Positions 27,011-35,136 of a stretch of 64,000 nt of DNA are shown in pieces. Both the position numbers and the translations under genes were made by a program. The stretch comes from Rubripirellula sp. GTDB taxonomy: Bacteria > Planctomycetota > Planctomycetia > Pirellulales > Pirellulaceae. The notes under the pieces were generated by a model. The model ran no database searches, had not been told where the DNA came from, and saw nothing but the letters and a program-made list of their open reading frames with translations. Each line of letters begins with the position of its first letter. Within the stretch, counting starts at the first letter, position 1. The stretch covers positions 1 to 64,000 of the forward strand of contig JAQWPZ010000264.1 in assembly GCA_029245125.1 (NCBI GenBank). Reading direction: 5' to 3'.

Positions 27011-28408
27011 ATGTATTCTCGACGTGACCTGTTGCAATCTATGTCTGCAGGCTTTGGTTACCTGGCGTTCGCTGGGCTCAGTAGCACGCTCTCTCGATCT
27101 GCTCGCGCGGTCGATGCCGCGGCCGGGTCGGGGAATCCATTGATGCCTCGGATCCCACATTTTCCTGCTCGAGCGAAACGCGTGATCTTTCTTTGCATGC
27201 AGGGTGGCCCATCCCATGTGGACACGTTTGACTACAAGCCGCAGTTGGTGAAGGACCATGGTAAGCAAGGGAAATATGGTGGATCACTGCTGAAATCACC
27301 TTGGGAGTTTCGCCAGCGGGGCGAAAGCGGACTCTGGATATCTGAATTGTTTCCCGAAGTCGCGCGGCATGCTGACGACCTTTGCCTGATTCGTTCGATG
27401 CAATGTGATCAACCGGTTCATCCCGGTGCGATGACGCAAATGCACACCGGGACGGCGCAATTCATTCGCCCATCGCTTGGCGCCTGGGCCTTGTACGGTC
27501 TTGGAACCGAGAATGACAGCTTGCCCGGATTCATTTCTTTGAGTCCGCCAGCCGGAAGCTCTCGAAACTTTGGCAGTTCGTTTCTGCCTGCGATTTACGG
27601 CGGAACCAAGGTTGGGCGTTCGGGGATGCGAGCGGCAGCCAGGTTTCAAAACCGTGGTGCTGGGGAATCCGTGCCTGATATTGCCAATGCGAAGCTCTCC
27701 GAAGGCCAGCAGCGAAGTCAATTGGATCTGATCCAATCGCTGAACCGCGAGAAACTTCGGCGCGATAAATATCAGCCAGGAGTGGAGGGTGTGATCGAAT
27801 CATACGAGCTGGCATTCCGGATGCAGGATGCGATGCCTGAATTGATGGACCTCAGTGGTGAAAGTGAATCGACCTTGGCGTTGTATGGTGCAGATCAAGG
27901 GCCTGCTCAAAGCTTCGGGAAACAGTGCCTGCTTGCTCGTCGCTTTGTCGAAGCTGGAGTGCGTTTTGTCGAAATTACCCACGGCAACTGGGATCAGCAT
28001 GCGAATTTGGCAAATGATCATGAAGCTCGAGCTACGGCATGTGACCAACCGATTGCCGGATTGCTGCAAGACTTGAAACAGCGTGATCTATTGAAGGATA
28101 CGCTGGTGATATGGGGCGGAGAGTTCGGGCGTACGCCTGCCGCACAAAACGGTGATGGTCGAAATCATAACAATCGCGGTTACACCACGTGGATGGCAGG
28201 CGGCGGTGTTAAAGGTGGGTACAGCTATGGGGCAACCGATGAGCATGGCTATGAATCGGTTGAGCAGAAATGCCATATTCATGATTGGCATGCCACCATT
28301 TTGCATCTGCTTGGTCTAGATCATGAGCGTTTGACCTACCGATATGCCGGTCGTGACTTTCGCTTGACGGATGTTCACGGAACAGTCGCCTCCGAAATCC
28401 TGGCTTAG
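27011..28408 (+). CDS. DUF1501 domain protein, Tat-exported
   Basis: 465 residues. A twin-arginine signal SRRDLLQSMSAGFG occupies the start. Family landmarks are FLCMQGGPSHVDTFDYK, MQCDQPVHPGAMTQMHTG, LGAWALYGLG, KQCLLARRFVEAGVRFVEI, and WGGEFGRTP...GRNHNNRGYTTWMAGGG. It shares the layout of the DUF1501 protein at 10954 but is clearly divergent, so the two loci are unlikely to be a recent duplication. It is the second gene of its operon. Confidence 0.92.
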   Translation: MYSRRDLLQSMSAGFGYLAFAGLSSTLSRSARAVDAAAGSGNPLMPRIPHFPARAKRVIFLCMQGGPSHVDTFDYKPQLVKDHGKQGKYGGSLLKSPWEFRQRGESGLWISELFPEVARHADDLCLIRSMQCDQPVHPGAMTQMHTGTAQFIRPSLGAWALYGLGTENDSLPGFISLSPPAGSSRNFGSSFLPAIYGGTKVGRSGMRAAARFQNRGAGESVPDIANAKLSEGQQRSQLDLIQSLNREKLRRDKYQPGVEGVIESYELAFRMQDAMPELMDLSGESESTLALYGADQGPAQSFGKQCLLARRFVEAGVRFVEITHGNWDQHANLANDHEARATACDQPIAGLLQDLKQRDLLKDTLVIWGGEFGRTPAAQNGDGRNHNNRGYTTWMAGGGVKGGYSYGATDEHGYESVEQKCHIHDWHATILHLLGLDHERLTYRYAGRDFRLTDVHGTVASEILA

Positions 28409-28731
28409 CGACGTTAGTTTGGACAGGCGAGCGTAAGCGGTTCCAAAAGGATTGGTGAGGCGTTTGTGCGTGCACCGTCGTTGATCATTCAGCGTGAAAG
28501 CCTTGCTGGGGCCGCGTCAGTGGTGCTGATCCACTGAAGTCTCGGTAATCTTGCGTTGATGGCAGCCCTGTTTTGGAGCAAGGCGAAGTTTGAGTTCGTC
28601 AGCCGTTGCAATCAAGGCGACCTGTGTGATTCACCTCGTTCACGCACATCCCTTGGAGATTTCAGGCAGCTTGGCTGAGAACGCAACTGGCATTGGGTGA
28701 GCTTCGCTTCCGCTCTCTTGATCAACAGTTC
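28409..28731. other. convergent intergenic region, nothing seen
   Basis: 323 bases between the DUF1501 gene and moeA, which converge. I find no credible frame, no clear terminator hairpin and no repeat. Confidence 0.5.
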
Positions 28732-29940
28732 CTATGCTTCCCAGCTGTAGTAGGGCCAGGGGCCTTTGCCAGTCTGGCCGCTTGCTACCTCGACGAAGCC
28801 ACTGCTTTGACCCAGTGAAACCAAGTCACCAGATCCTTGGCTAATCACAACTTCGGCAAGACCGGCATCACTCAGTTGCACCAACTTTAACCAATGCAGC
28901 GGGATCGTTTTGTCACCAGGGTTTTTCAAGCCGACGACGGGGCAGGGTGGGTTCCATTGAGTTTGTCCGCTGATCTTTGCGAGCAGCGGCATTGCTAAAC
29001 GCCGACATCCAACGGTCGCGCTGACGGGATTCCCGGGTAGACCGAAGATCAGTTTGCCATCTTTTGTCGCGGCGCCGAGGACTGGTTTTCCAGGGCGTAT
29101 TGGTAAGCCATGGAAGACAATTTCGCCGCCCAGATCACGGATCACATCAGGAACGTAATCATAGTTCCCCATCGAAACACCGCCGGTCAACAGAACCGCA
29201 TCCGATTTCTCAAGGTGATTTTCCAAGACTGATCGCAGCGTATTTTGCTGGTCGTCCGCATGATCGACAGCGTGAAGTTTGGCCCATGGAATTGGATCGA
29301 GCAGCGCGGAGAGCGAGGCTCGGTTGCTGTCACGAAGTTGCCAGGGTTTGGGTGTGGTTCCTGCTTGAACTCCTACCTCATCGCCCGTGGTGATAATGCT
29401 GGTAGTAACAGGGGCATAGACATCTGCCTCGTCGCAGCCAAAATTCGCCATGGTTGCCCGATGGGCTGCCGTGAGGCGGATTCCCGAGTTTAGGACGATA
29501 CTGCCAGCGGTCGCGTTTTCACCGGTACGACGAATGTGTTCACCAGCTTGGCACTGCATGGCTGATTCACGCAGTCGGATATTTAGTTCGGATTCATCGG
29601 TATCTTCGCGTTTGATCACCAGATCTGCTTCGGGTGGAACGATCGCGCCGGTGAAAATACGGACTGCAGAATTGAGTTCGAGAGAGGGCGGCGGGCCGCC
29701 CGGTGCGCTCTCGGCAGTGACCGCGATTGGCTGCGTGGTTTGGCGTTCGGATAGTCGGATTGCGTATCCGTCCATTGCGGAGACATCCGCTGCGGGGCTG
29801 TCACGATCTGCCACCACTGCCGAGGCGAGAATACGGCCAACAAGATTGGTTGACCGTTCAATGCCTTGCACGGTCGCCAGTTTCTCTGCGAGTGCTTCGA
29901 GTGCACGATCGGGATGATCAAAGCGAAACTTGGGAGCCAC
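28732..29940 (-). CDS. moeA: molybdopterin molybdenumtransferase
   Basis: 402 residues, GTG start. Visible MoeA features are DVSAMDGYAIR, IFTGAIVPPEADLVIKRED, ITTGDEV, the molybdopterin-binding DAVLLTGGVSMGNYDYV, FHGLPIRPGKPVLGA and FGLPGNPVSATV. MoeA inserts molybdenum into adenylylated molybdopterin. The start lies 23 bases inside the end of mobA, indicating coupled expression. Last gene of the siroheme/Moco operon. Confidence 0.95.
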   Translation of the reverse strand: MAPKFRFDHPDRALEALAEKLATVQGIERSTNLVGRILASAVVADRDSPAADVSAMDGYAIRLSERQTTQPIAVTAESAPGGPPPSLELNSAVRIFTGAIVPPEADLVIKREDTDESELNIRLRESAMQCQAGEHIRRTGENATAGSIVLNSGIRLTAAHRATMANFGCDEADVYAPVTTSIITTGDEVGVQAGTTPKPWQLRDSNRASLSALLDPIPWAKLHAVDHADDQQNTLRSVLENHLEKSDAVLLTGGVSMGNYDYVPDVIRDLGGEIVFHGLPIRPGKPVLGAATKDGKLIFGLPGNPVSATVGCRRLAMPLLAKISGQTQWNPPCPVVGLKNPGDKTIPLHWLKLVQLSDAGLAEVVISQGSGDLVSLGQSSGFVEVASGQTGKGPWPYYSWEA

Positions 29941-30508
29941 GTTGTAAATCCTCCGGCGTGTTCATGTTGCGACATGAATTGGTTGGCAGTGGGACGCAAA
30001 GATGGGGTTGGCCGCTGATCCAACGATAAAGGCTGCGATCCTCTGCGTTGGAAAGGGTCTCGAGTGCCGTTGCGAACTGGGTTGGGTAGATTGCGACCAA
30101 AGGTTCCAAACGGTTTTCAGTCCCTGAAACCGCAGCCACGATTTGGTGCCGATGTTCTTGCCAAAGATCGTAAAGGCATTTCAAATCATCGGTCTTGAGC
30201 AACGGCATGTCGACTGGGGTGATGAACACCGCATCGAAGGAGTTGCAACAGGCGTGTTGTAAAGCCGATGCGACGCCGCAGGCTGGGCCGCCCGATCGGG
30301 TTTGGTCGGCGAGTACCAGTTGATCGGTCGCGGTGGACAGTTTGCCTGCCAAGCAAACTTGGTCGCAAAGGGGAGACAGTTGGTCGATGGCATGACGCCA
30401 GAATGTTCCGCTTCGGTTGTGCGGCAAGGTTGCTTTTTCACGGCCCATTCGGCGTGACTGTCCCCCGCAGAGAACCGTTCCGAGTAGACGCAGTTCGTTC
30501 GTGCTCAC
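29918..30508 (-). CDS. mobA: molybdenum cofactor guanylyltransferase
   Basis: 196 residues. The nucleotide-binding signature VLCGGQSRRMGREKATL is at the N-terminus, followed by GGPACGVASAL and ITPVDMPLL (metal-binding Asp). MobA attaches GMP to molybdopterin to make the bis-MGD cofactor of DMSO-reductase-type enzymes. The GTG start (30508) overlaps the stop of the upstream gene (GTGA) and has GGAAAAG just before it; a longer frame from 30646 would run inside that gene and is rejected. Confidence 0.92.
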   Translation of the reverse strand: MSTNELRLLGTVLCGGQSRRMGREKATLPHNRSGTFWRHAIDQLSPLCDQVCLAGKLSTATDQLVLADQTRSGGPACGVASALQHACCNSFDAVFITPVDMPLLKTDDLKCLYDLWQEHRHQIVAAVSGTENRLEPLVAIYPTQFATALETLSNAEDRSLYRWISGQPHLCVPLPTNSCRNMNTPEDLQRGSQVSL

Positions 30509-30819
30509 GATGATTTCTTTTCCACCACATCTTCCACCCATGATTTGGCTCGCATCATGGGTGGGAATCCAATGGTCGGCGCCGAAACCAGGGCAACGTG
30601 CCGTAGGTCCTCGGGGGAGCAGCCTGCCTCGAGTGCTTTTCGGCAATGGGAGTGGGCGGCACCTTCGAGGCCAGCACCGATTGAAATCGCCAGCTTGACC
30701 AATGAGATCTCTCGATCGGAAAGGGGACCTGCTCCCCGTGCTGCTTGTCCAAAAGATTCGTAAGCTTGCATGAACTCGGGGTTCGTTTCATGCATGCGTT
30801 GATAGGATCGGGGAATCAT
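30505..30819 (-). CDS. carboxymuconolactone decarboxylase family protein
   Basis: 104 residues. The pattern SDREISLVKLAISIGAGLEGAAHSHCRKALEAGCSPEDL, written here in pieces, fits the CMD/AhpD helical fold: SLVKLAISIGAG, then HSHCRKAL with one conserved Cys, then EDLRHVALV. The usual CxxC of AhpD peroxidases is absent; only one Cys is in the active position. It overlaps the upstream and downstream genes by about 4 bases each. A role in the cofactor operon is not known; family members act as peroxidases or decarboxylases. Confidence 0.85.
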   Translation of the reverse strand: MIPRSYQRMHETNPEFMQAYESFGQAARGAGPLSDREISLVKLAISIGAGLEGAAHSHCRKALEAGCSPEDLRHVALVSAPTIGFPPMMRAKSWVEDVVEKKSS

Positions 30820-32312
30820 GACGACGCCTTTCGGAGAGATTCGATCAATGCATCAATGGTGTAGGGATCGGCTTCTGTGGTCACTTGCAGGCCGATCTCT
30901 TTGACGCGGTCAGATGTAACGGGGCTTAGCGTCGCGATCTTCATTTTCTTCATCGCATCGCCGAACAGTGTGAAAGCGTTGGTTGCACTGACCCGACTGG
31001 TCAGCGTGATCCAGTCAATCTTTTCTGCTTGTGCTAACTCGATGATCGTAGGATCTGCCTGGCAAACGTCCAGATGCTGGTAGGTTACCAGCTGCGTTAC
31101 GTTTGCACCGGCTTGTTGCAGAGCGGGTGATAATTCATCACGACCACGACTTGCACGAATGATGAGAACGTTCTTGTCTTGAACCTTACCTGTCAATGAT
31201 TCAGCCAACGACTCCGCACGAAAGTCTGGAGGAACAATGTCGGCGCGCAGATGAAACTCGCTCAGGCTATCGGCTGTTTTTTCTCCGACTGCGGCGATTT
31301 CAAGATTACCCATGCAGCGAAGGTCGTTCCCAATGGCGAGGATTCGGTTGCAAAAAGATTGAACGCCGTTGCGGCTGCAAAAGACAATGAGGTCGAAGTT
31401 GGAGAGCGTTTCAATCGTGGTGTCCACAGTGGTCCAGTCGTCCAGGGGCTGGATCTCGATTACAGGTTGGACAAGTACCTGAGCCCCGAGTTGCCTTAGG
31501 GGGTCGGCCAACGTTTCTGCCTGATCGGCGGGTCGGGTAACTAAGACCGTTTGACCGAGCAGCGGTCGGCTCTGTGCCCAATGGACTGCGTCCGCAAGTT
31601 CGGTCACAGGCCCGATGATGACGATCACGGGTGGTCGCAATTGGGTAGCCGGGGTCAGTTGATCTGCTATCTCGTCCAAGCGGCAGCGGATCACCTGCTG
31701 ATCGGGCAAGGTACAACGCCGGATGATTGCCGCTGGGGTATCGGCCGATTTGCCTGCCGACAGCAAAGCACCGGTCCAAGATCGAGCCGTTGTGACACCC
31801 ATGTAGACCACAAGCGTGCCAGGGAATCGGGCGAGGGCATCCCAATCAAGGGCCGACTGGGCCTTTCCAGGTTCTTCGTGCCCGGTAATCAGGGCGACGG
31901 CGGACGCGAGGCCGCGATGGGTGACCGGGATGCCGGCGAAAGATCCGGCAGCGAGGGCAGTCGTGATTCCGGGGACCACTTCCATCGGGATTCCTGCCTG
32001 CTGCAGGGCAGCCACTTCCTCGGCAGTTCGGGCGAACACGGCTGGATCGCCCCCTTTTAGCCGGGCAACACGGCGACCAGCACCCGCATGTTGCAGCATT
32101 TCCTCAATGATTTCCCCCTGCTTCCAGATTCTGGACTGGCCATGTTTTCCAACGCAAATGTGTTCAGCGTTGGTGGCGTGCTGGAGCAGGGCAGGGTTAC
32201 AAAGTCCGTCATAGAGGACCACATCGGCCTGACGTAGCAGTTCTGCCCCCCGTAATGTCAACATTCCGGGGTCGCCGGGGCCAGCACCAATCAGAAAAAC
32301 ACGACCATTCAT
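30816..32312 (-). CDS. cobA-hemD: uroporphyrinogen-III C-methyltransferase / uroporphyrinogen-III synthase fusion
   Basis: 498 residues. The first ~245 form a SUMT-type methyltransferase: FLIGAGPGDPGMLTLRG, VVLYDGLCNP, RLKGGDPAVFARTAEE, VPGITTALA and PVTHRGLA. The rest is a HemD synthase: GQTVLVTRPADQAE, IVFCSRNGVQSF, AAVGEKTADSL and LTSRVSATNAF. Together they turn hydroxymethylbilane into precorrin-2, the branch to siroheme and cobalamin. ATG at 32312 is chosen because the family starts directly with this strand; the longer frame adds 61 arginine-rich residues. First gene of the operon to moeA. Confidence 0.93.
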   Translation of the reverse strand: MNGRVFLIGAGPGDPGMLTLRGAELLRQADVVLYDGLCNPALLQHATNAEHICVGKHGQSRIWKQGEIIEEMLQHAGAGRRVARLKGGDPAVFARTAEEVAALQQAGIPMEVVPGITTALAAGSFAGIPVTHRGLASAVALITGHEEPGKAQSALDWDALARFPGTLVVYMGVTTARSWTGALLSAGKSADTPAAIIRRCTLPDQQVIRCRLDEIADQLTPATQLRPPVIVIIGPVTELADAVHWAQSRPLLGQTVLVTRPADQAETLADPLRQLGAQVLVQPVIEIQPLDDWTTVDTTIETLSNFDLIVFCSRNGVQSFCNRILAIGNDLRCMGNLEIAAVGEKTADSLSEFHLRADIVPPDFRAESLAESLTGKVQDKNVLIIRASRGRDELSPALQQAGANVTQLVTYQHLDVCQADPTIIELAQAEKIDWITLTSRVSATNAFTLFGDAMKKMKIATLSPVTSDRVKEIGLQVTTEADPYTIDALIESLRKASS

Positions 32313-32488
32313 GCGGGTATTGTGACCGGAGAAGGGATAATGGGACACTCCGTGTCTACAAATCGCCGAGATCGTCGCGGAATCGACTCTGGACAGGTAG
32401 CGATACAGTCGCCATACTGCGCGGCCCGGAAAAGACTTTTTTACCCGATTGCCTGAGTTTGACGCACTGCCGTGCGTTCTATTTACCC

Positions 32489-32752
32489 ATGCCAAATACT
32501 GCCAGCGCCAAGAAGCGACTTCGTCAGAACGAGAAAAAACGATTGCATAATCGGTCTGAAAAGAGCAAGATGCGAACGCAAATCCGAAAACTTCGCGATG
32601 CGGTCAAGGCTGGCGATACCGATCAGGTCCAAAGTGACTACCGCGCTGCTCAAAAGAGCATCGATAAAGCAGCGAGCAAGAATCTGATCCACCGAAATGC
32701 AGCAGCTCGCACCAAGAGTCGACTGAGCAAGCTGGTAAAGACTTTGTCTTAA
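32489..32752 (+). CDS. rpsT: 30S ribosomal protein S20
   Basis: 87 residues, MPNTASAKKRLRQNEKKRL at the start and a highly basic helical body ending SRLSKLVKTLS, typical of bS20 in size and composition. S20 binds 16S rRNA early in assembly of the small subunit. No Shine-Dalgarno-like purine stretch precedes the ATG (CGTTCTATTTACCC); S20 genes are often autoregulated at translation, so a weak site is plausible. Monocistronic, divergent from cobA-hemD. Confidence 0.95.
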   Translation: MPNTASAKKRLRQNEKKRLHNRSEKSKMRTQIRKLRDAVKAGDTDQVQSDYRAAQKSIDKAASKNLIHRNAAARTKSRLSKLVKTLS

Positions 32753-32787
32753 TCGGTGATCTGAGGTTTTCTCGGAATATTCTTCAC

Positions 32788-32829
32788 GCTCAGCGTCTTC
32801 CGCTCAGCACCTCCTGCTCAGCGTCTTCC
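32788..32829. repeat. three 14-bp tandem repeats after rpsT
   Basis: Units GCTCAGCGTCTTCC (32788), GCTCAGCACCTCCT (32802) and GCTCAGCGTCTTCC (32816) are contiguous; the outer two are identical and the middle one differs at 4 positions. They lie 36 bases after the rpsT stop. Confidence 0.8.
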
Positions 32830-32832
32830 GCA

Positions 32833-32856
32833 CAGGGCCGCATCGAAGCGGCCCTG
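32833..32856. terminator. strong GC hairpin between rpsT and dapL
   Basis: CAGGGCCGC, loop ATCGAA, GCGGCCCTG: a perfect 9-bp stem, mostly GC, between convergent genes. No T tract follows on either strand, so it could be a bidirectional or factor-assisted terminator. Confidence 0.5.
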
Positions 32857-32908
32857 ACTGGCATCGTTTCCCGGATTCGGATTCGGCTCTGCCCGGCCTA
32901 GTGGCAGG

Positions 32909-34174
32909 CTATGCCCAAATCAAGCCTGCATCGCCGAGACGTTTTTTGGTTTCCGCCATCAAGGCTTCTTCTTCGGCTGGCGTTTCGGCGACATAAGTGA
33001 CGCTGAATCTCAGGTACGGACCAGCGTCATCCCACGGCACGGTGACGATCCCAAACTGCTCGATCAGATATCGCGTAGCGTCTTCCGCCTTGGCGAATGT
33101 CTCGCCCGCTTGGTTTCCCGAGGGTGCTTTCGCGTACAAGAAATAGGTTCCGCCCGGCATTTCGCATTCGAATCCACATTCGCGAAGTGTGGCAACCAGC
33201 ATTTCTAAGCGGCGGCGGTACTTTTGATTGACGTGTTGGGGAATCGTATCGTCGTCCAATGCCGCAGCTGCTGCCTTTTGTGTCGCGATAAATTGGCCGC
33301 TATCACTATTGTCTTTGACATCGGCGAAGGCGGAGACGATTCGCTCATGTCCACAAACGAATCCCATTCGCCAGCCAATCATGTCATAGCCTTTACTCAG
33401 CGAATGGACTTCCACACCCACGTCTTTGGCTCCGGGGGTTTCCAGGAAGCTCATTGGCTTTCCATCAAAAGTGAGCATGATGTGGGCTGCATCTTGCACC
33501 ACGATGAACTGCTTCTCCTTGGCCAATGCGACGACTTTCTCGAAAAAGTCGGGAGTTGCCGTGCGGCCGGTTGGTGAGTTCGGATAATTCAGCACCAGCA
33601 TCTTGGCTCGTCGGTAGATGTCATCTGGAACCGAGTCGAGATCGGGCAGGAAGTTGTTTTCTTCCAAGAGCGGTAGCCTGAAAACTTCACCGCCGTAGTA
33701 GCGGGTGTGGGTGCCGGCAACTGGATATCCCGGAACAGTCATCAGGGTGACATCGCCCGGGTTAATAAAGCAAGCTGGCAGCATGGCATAGGCAGGTTTG
33801 CTCCCGATGCAGTGGTTGATTTCTGTGGCGGGATCGAGCGTCACGCCGAATTGCCGTTGCATGAAGCCGGCTGCTGCCTGTTTGAATTCGGCGACACCGT
33901 TATCCGCGTAGCCTCGGTTTTCAGGGCAATTGACTTCGGATTCCATTACTTTCCGGACCGACTCAGCGGCCATGGAGTCGTTTTCTCCGATGCCGAAGTC
34001 AAGGAGTTTGCGGTCTGGATGGTCGCTCAATGCTTTCCGCTTAGCTCGCTTGATTTTCTCGAACTTGTAGATTTCGGTGTCTTTGCCGTAACCGGCCCCA
34101 CCAATGCGTTCTGCGAACAGAGACTGGAAATAGGGGTCAGCGGCCGTGGAGGGATCTTTGGTGGCGTTGGACAT
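32909..34174 (-). CDS. dapL: LL-diaminopimelate aminotransferase
   Basis: 421 residues, fold type I PLP enzyme. Landmarks are LDFGIGENDSMAAESV, PENRGYADNGVAEFK, NHCIGSKPAYAM, LNYPNSPTGRTA, VVQDAAHIMLTFDG and the PLP-lysine motif SLSKGYDMIGWRMGF. DapL converts tetrahydrodipicolinate directly to LL-diaminopimelate, bypassing the succinylase route, and supplies lysine and peptidoglycan precursors. The ENRGYADNG stretch supports DapL over a generic aspartate aminotransferase. The start is the ATG at 34174. Confidence 0.88.
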   Translation of the reverse strand: MSNATKDPSTAADPYFQSLFAERIGGAGYGKDTEIYKFEKIKRAKRKALSDHPDRKLLDFGIGENDSMAAESVRKVMESEVNCPENRGYADNGVAEFKQAAAGFMQRQFGVTLDPATEINHCIGSKPAYAMLPACFINPGDVTLMTVPGYPVAGTHTRYYGGEVFRLPLLEENNFLPDLDSVPDDIYRRAKMLVLNYPNSPTGRTATPDFFEKVVALAKEKQFIVVQDAAHIMLTFDGKPMSFLETPGAKDVGVEVHSLSKGYDMIGWRMGFVCGHERIVSAFADVKDNSDSGQFIATQKAAAAALDDDTIPQHVNQKYRRRLEMLVATLRECGFECEMPGGTYFLYAKAPSGNQAGETFAKAEDATRYLIEQFGIVTVPWDDAGPYLRFSVTYVAETPAEEEALMAETKKRLGDAGLIWA

Positions 34175-34301
34175 GGCATATCAGGCAGTGAAGGGGGGAC
34201 AAATGCGGCCGATTAGCCTACGCCGCGTCACGATCATTCGGCAAGGGTGCAGCGTGGAGGGCGGTCTTCGATCGAGCGGTCGCAGGGTACAATTGCCAAC
34301 T

Positions 34302-35027
34302 ATGAGCGAATCGAACCAAGGCGACGAAAAAGATCCGATGCGGGTACGCTACGAAGAACTGGCCGAACTGGCTGGTTCGTTAGCGCATGAGATCAAGAAT
34401 CCGCTTTCGGTGATCCACATGAACATTGATTTGTTGAGTGAGGACATTCAGGAAATCGACTCGCCCATCAGTCGGCGTTCTCTCGACCGCGTTGACATCG
34501 TTCGGGGGCAGTGCGAGCGAATGGAGGCGCTGCTACGCGACTTTCTTCGCTACACACGTTTGAGGGACATCGACCTTGTGCCAGGAAGCCTCAATGACCA
34601 AGTCAAGACGGTGCTGCGAGCTTATCAGGCACAGGCTGATGCCGATGAGATTGATGTCGAGCAATATCTCGATCCCGACCTTCCTGCCATCCTCTTGCAC
34701 AGTGATTCTCTGCAGGCCGCACTGATGAATCTGGTCAAGAATGCGCTGGAGGCGATGGAGCAGGGTGGTCAGTTGATGGTGCGAACTTATCCAACGCGAA
34801 AGTCAGTCGCATTGGATTTGATTGATACGGGTCGCGGTGTTGATGACAATACCGTGTTGCACATGTTTGAGCCCTTCTACAGCACGAAGGAAGGTGGTTC
34901 GGGGCTAGGCTTGCCGACTGCGCGAAAAATCATCGAGGCCCATGGTGGCCGGATCAGTGTGCAGAGTGAGGTCGGACGCGGGACGAAGTTCATGCTTGAG
35001 TTCCCAATCCCCAAGCGGCTTACGTAG
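34302..35027 (+). CDS. soluble sensor histidine kinase
   Basis: 241 residues, no membrane segment or recognisable sensor domain. The phosphoacceptor motif is LAGSLAHEIKNPLSVIH; the ATPase part has ALMNLVKNALEAME (N-box), IDTGRGVDD (G1), FEPFYSTKEGGSGLGLPTARKI (F/G2). The layout matches NtrB-like minimal kinases. The frame extends 52 codons upstream, over the start of dapL, but ATG at 34302 is the first with a sensible N-terminus. No response regulator gene is adjacent, so it is an orphan kinase here. Confidence 0.88.
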   Translation: MSESNQGDEKDPMRVRYEELAELAGSLAHEIKNPLSVIHMNIDLLSEDIQEIDSPISRRSLDRVDIVRGQCERMEALLRDFLRYTRLRDIDLVPGSLNDQVKTVLRAYQAQADADEIDVEQYLDPDLPAILLHSDSLQAALMNLVKNALEAMEQGGQLMVRTYPTRKSVALDLIDTGRGVDDNTVLHMFEPFYSTKEGGSGLGLPTARKIIEAHGGRISVQSEVGRGTKFMLEFPIPKRLT

Positions 35028-35055
35028 TCCCTCGTTGGCCGATCCCCGGTTTGAC

Positions 35056-35103
35056 CAGTTCGCTACCGAATCAGTTCGCTACCGAAACAGTTCGCTACCG
35101 AAC
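35056..35103. repeat. three 16-bp tandem repeats between convergent genes
   Basis: CAGTTCGCTACCGAA occurs three times in tandem, followed by T, A and C, giving 16-bp units at 35056, 35072 and 35088. Each copy has TTCG...CGAA inverted arms. The array starts 28 bases after the histidine kinase stop and ends 33 bases before the GH57 stop. Confidence 0.9.
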
Positions 35104-35136
35104 GGGCCACCTTGCCTGTCGCGAGGTGACCGGGGT

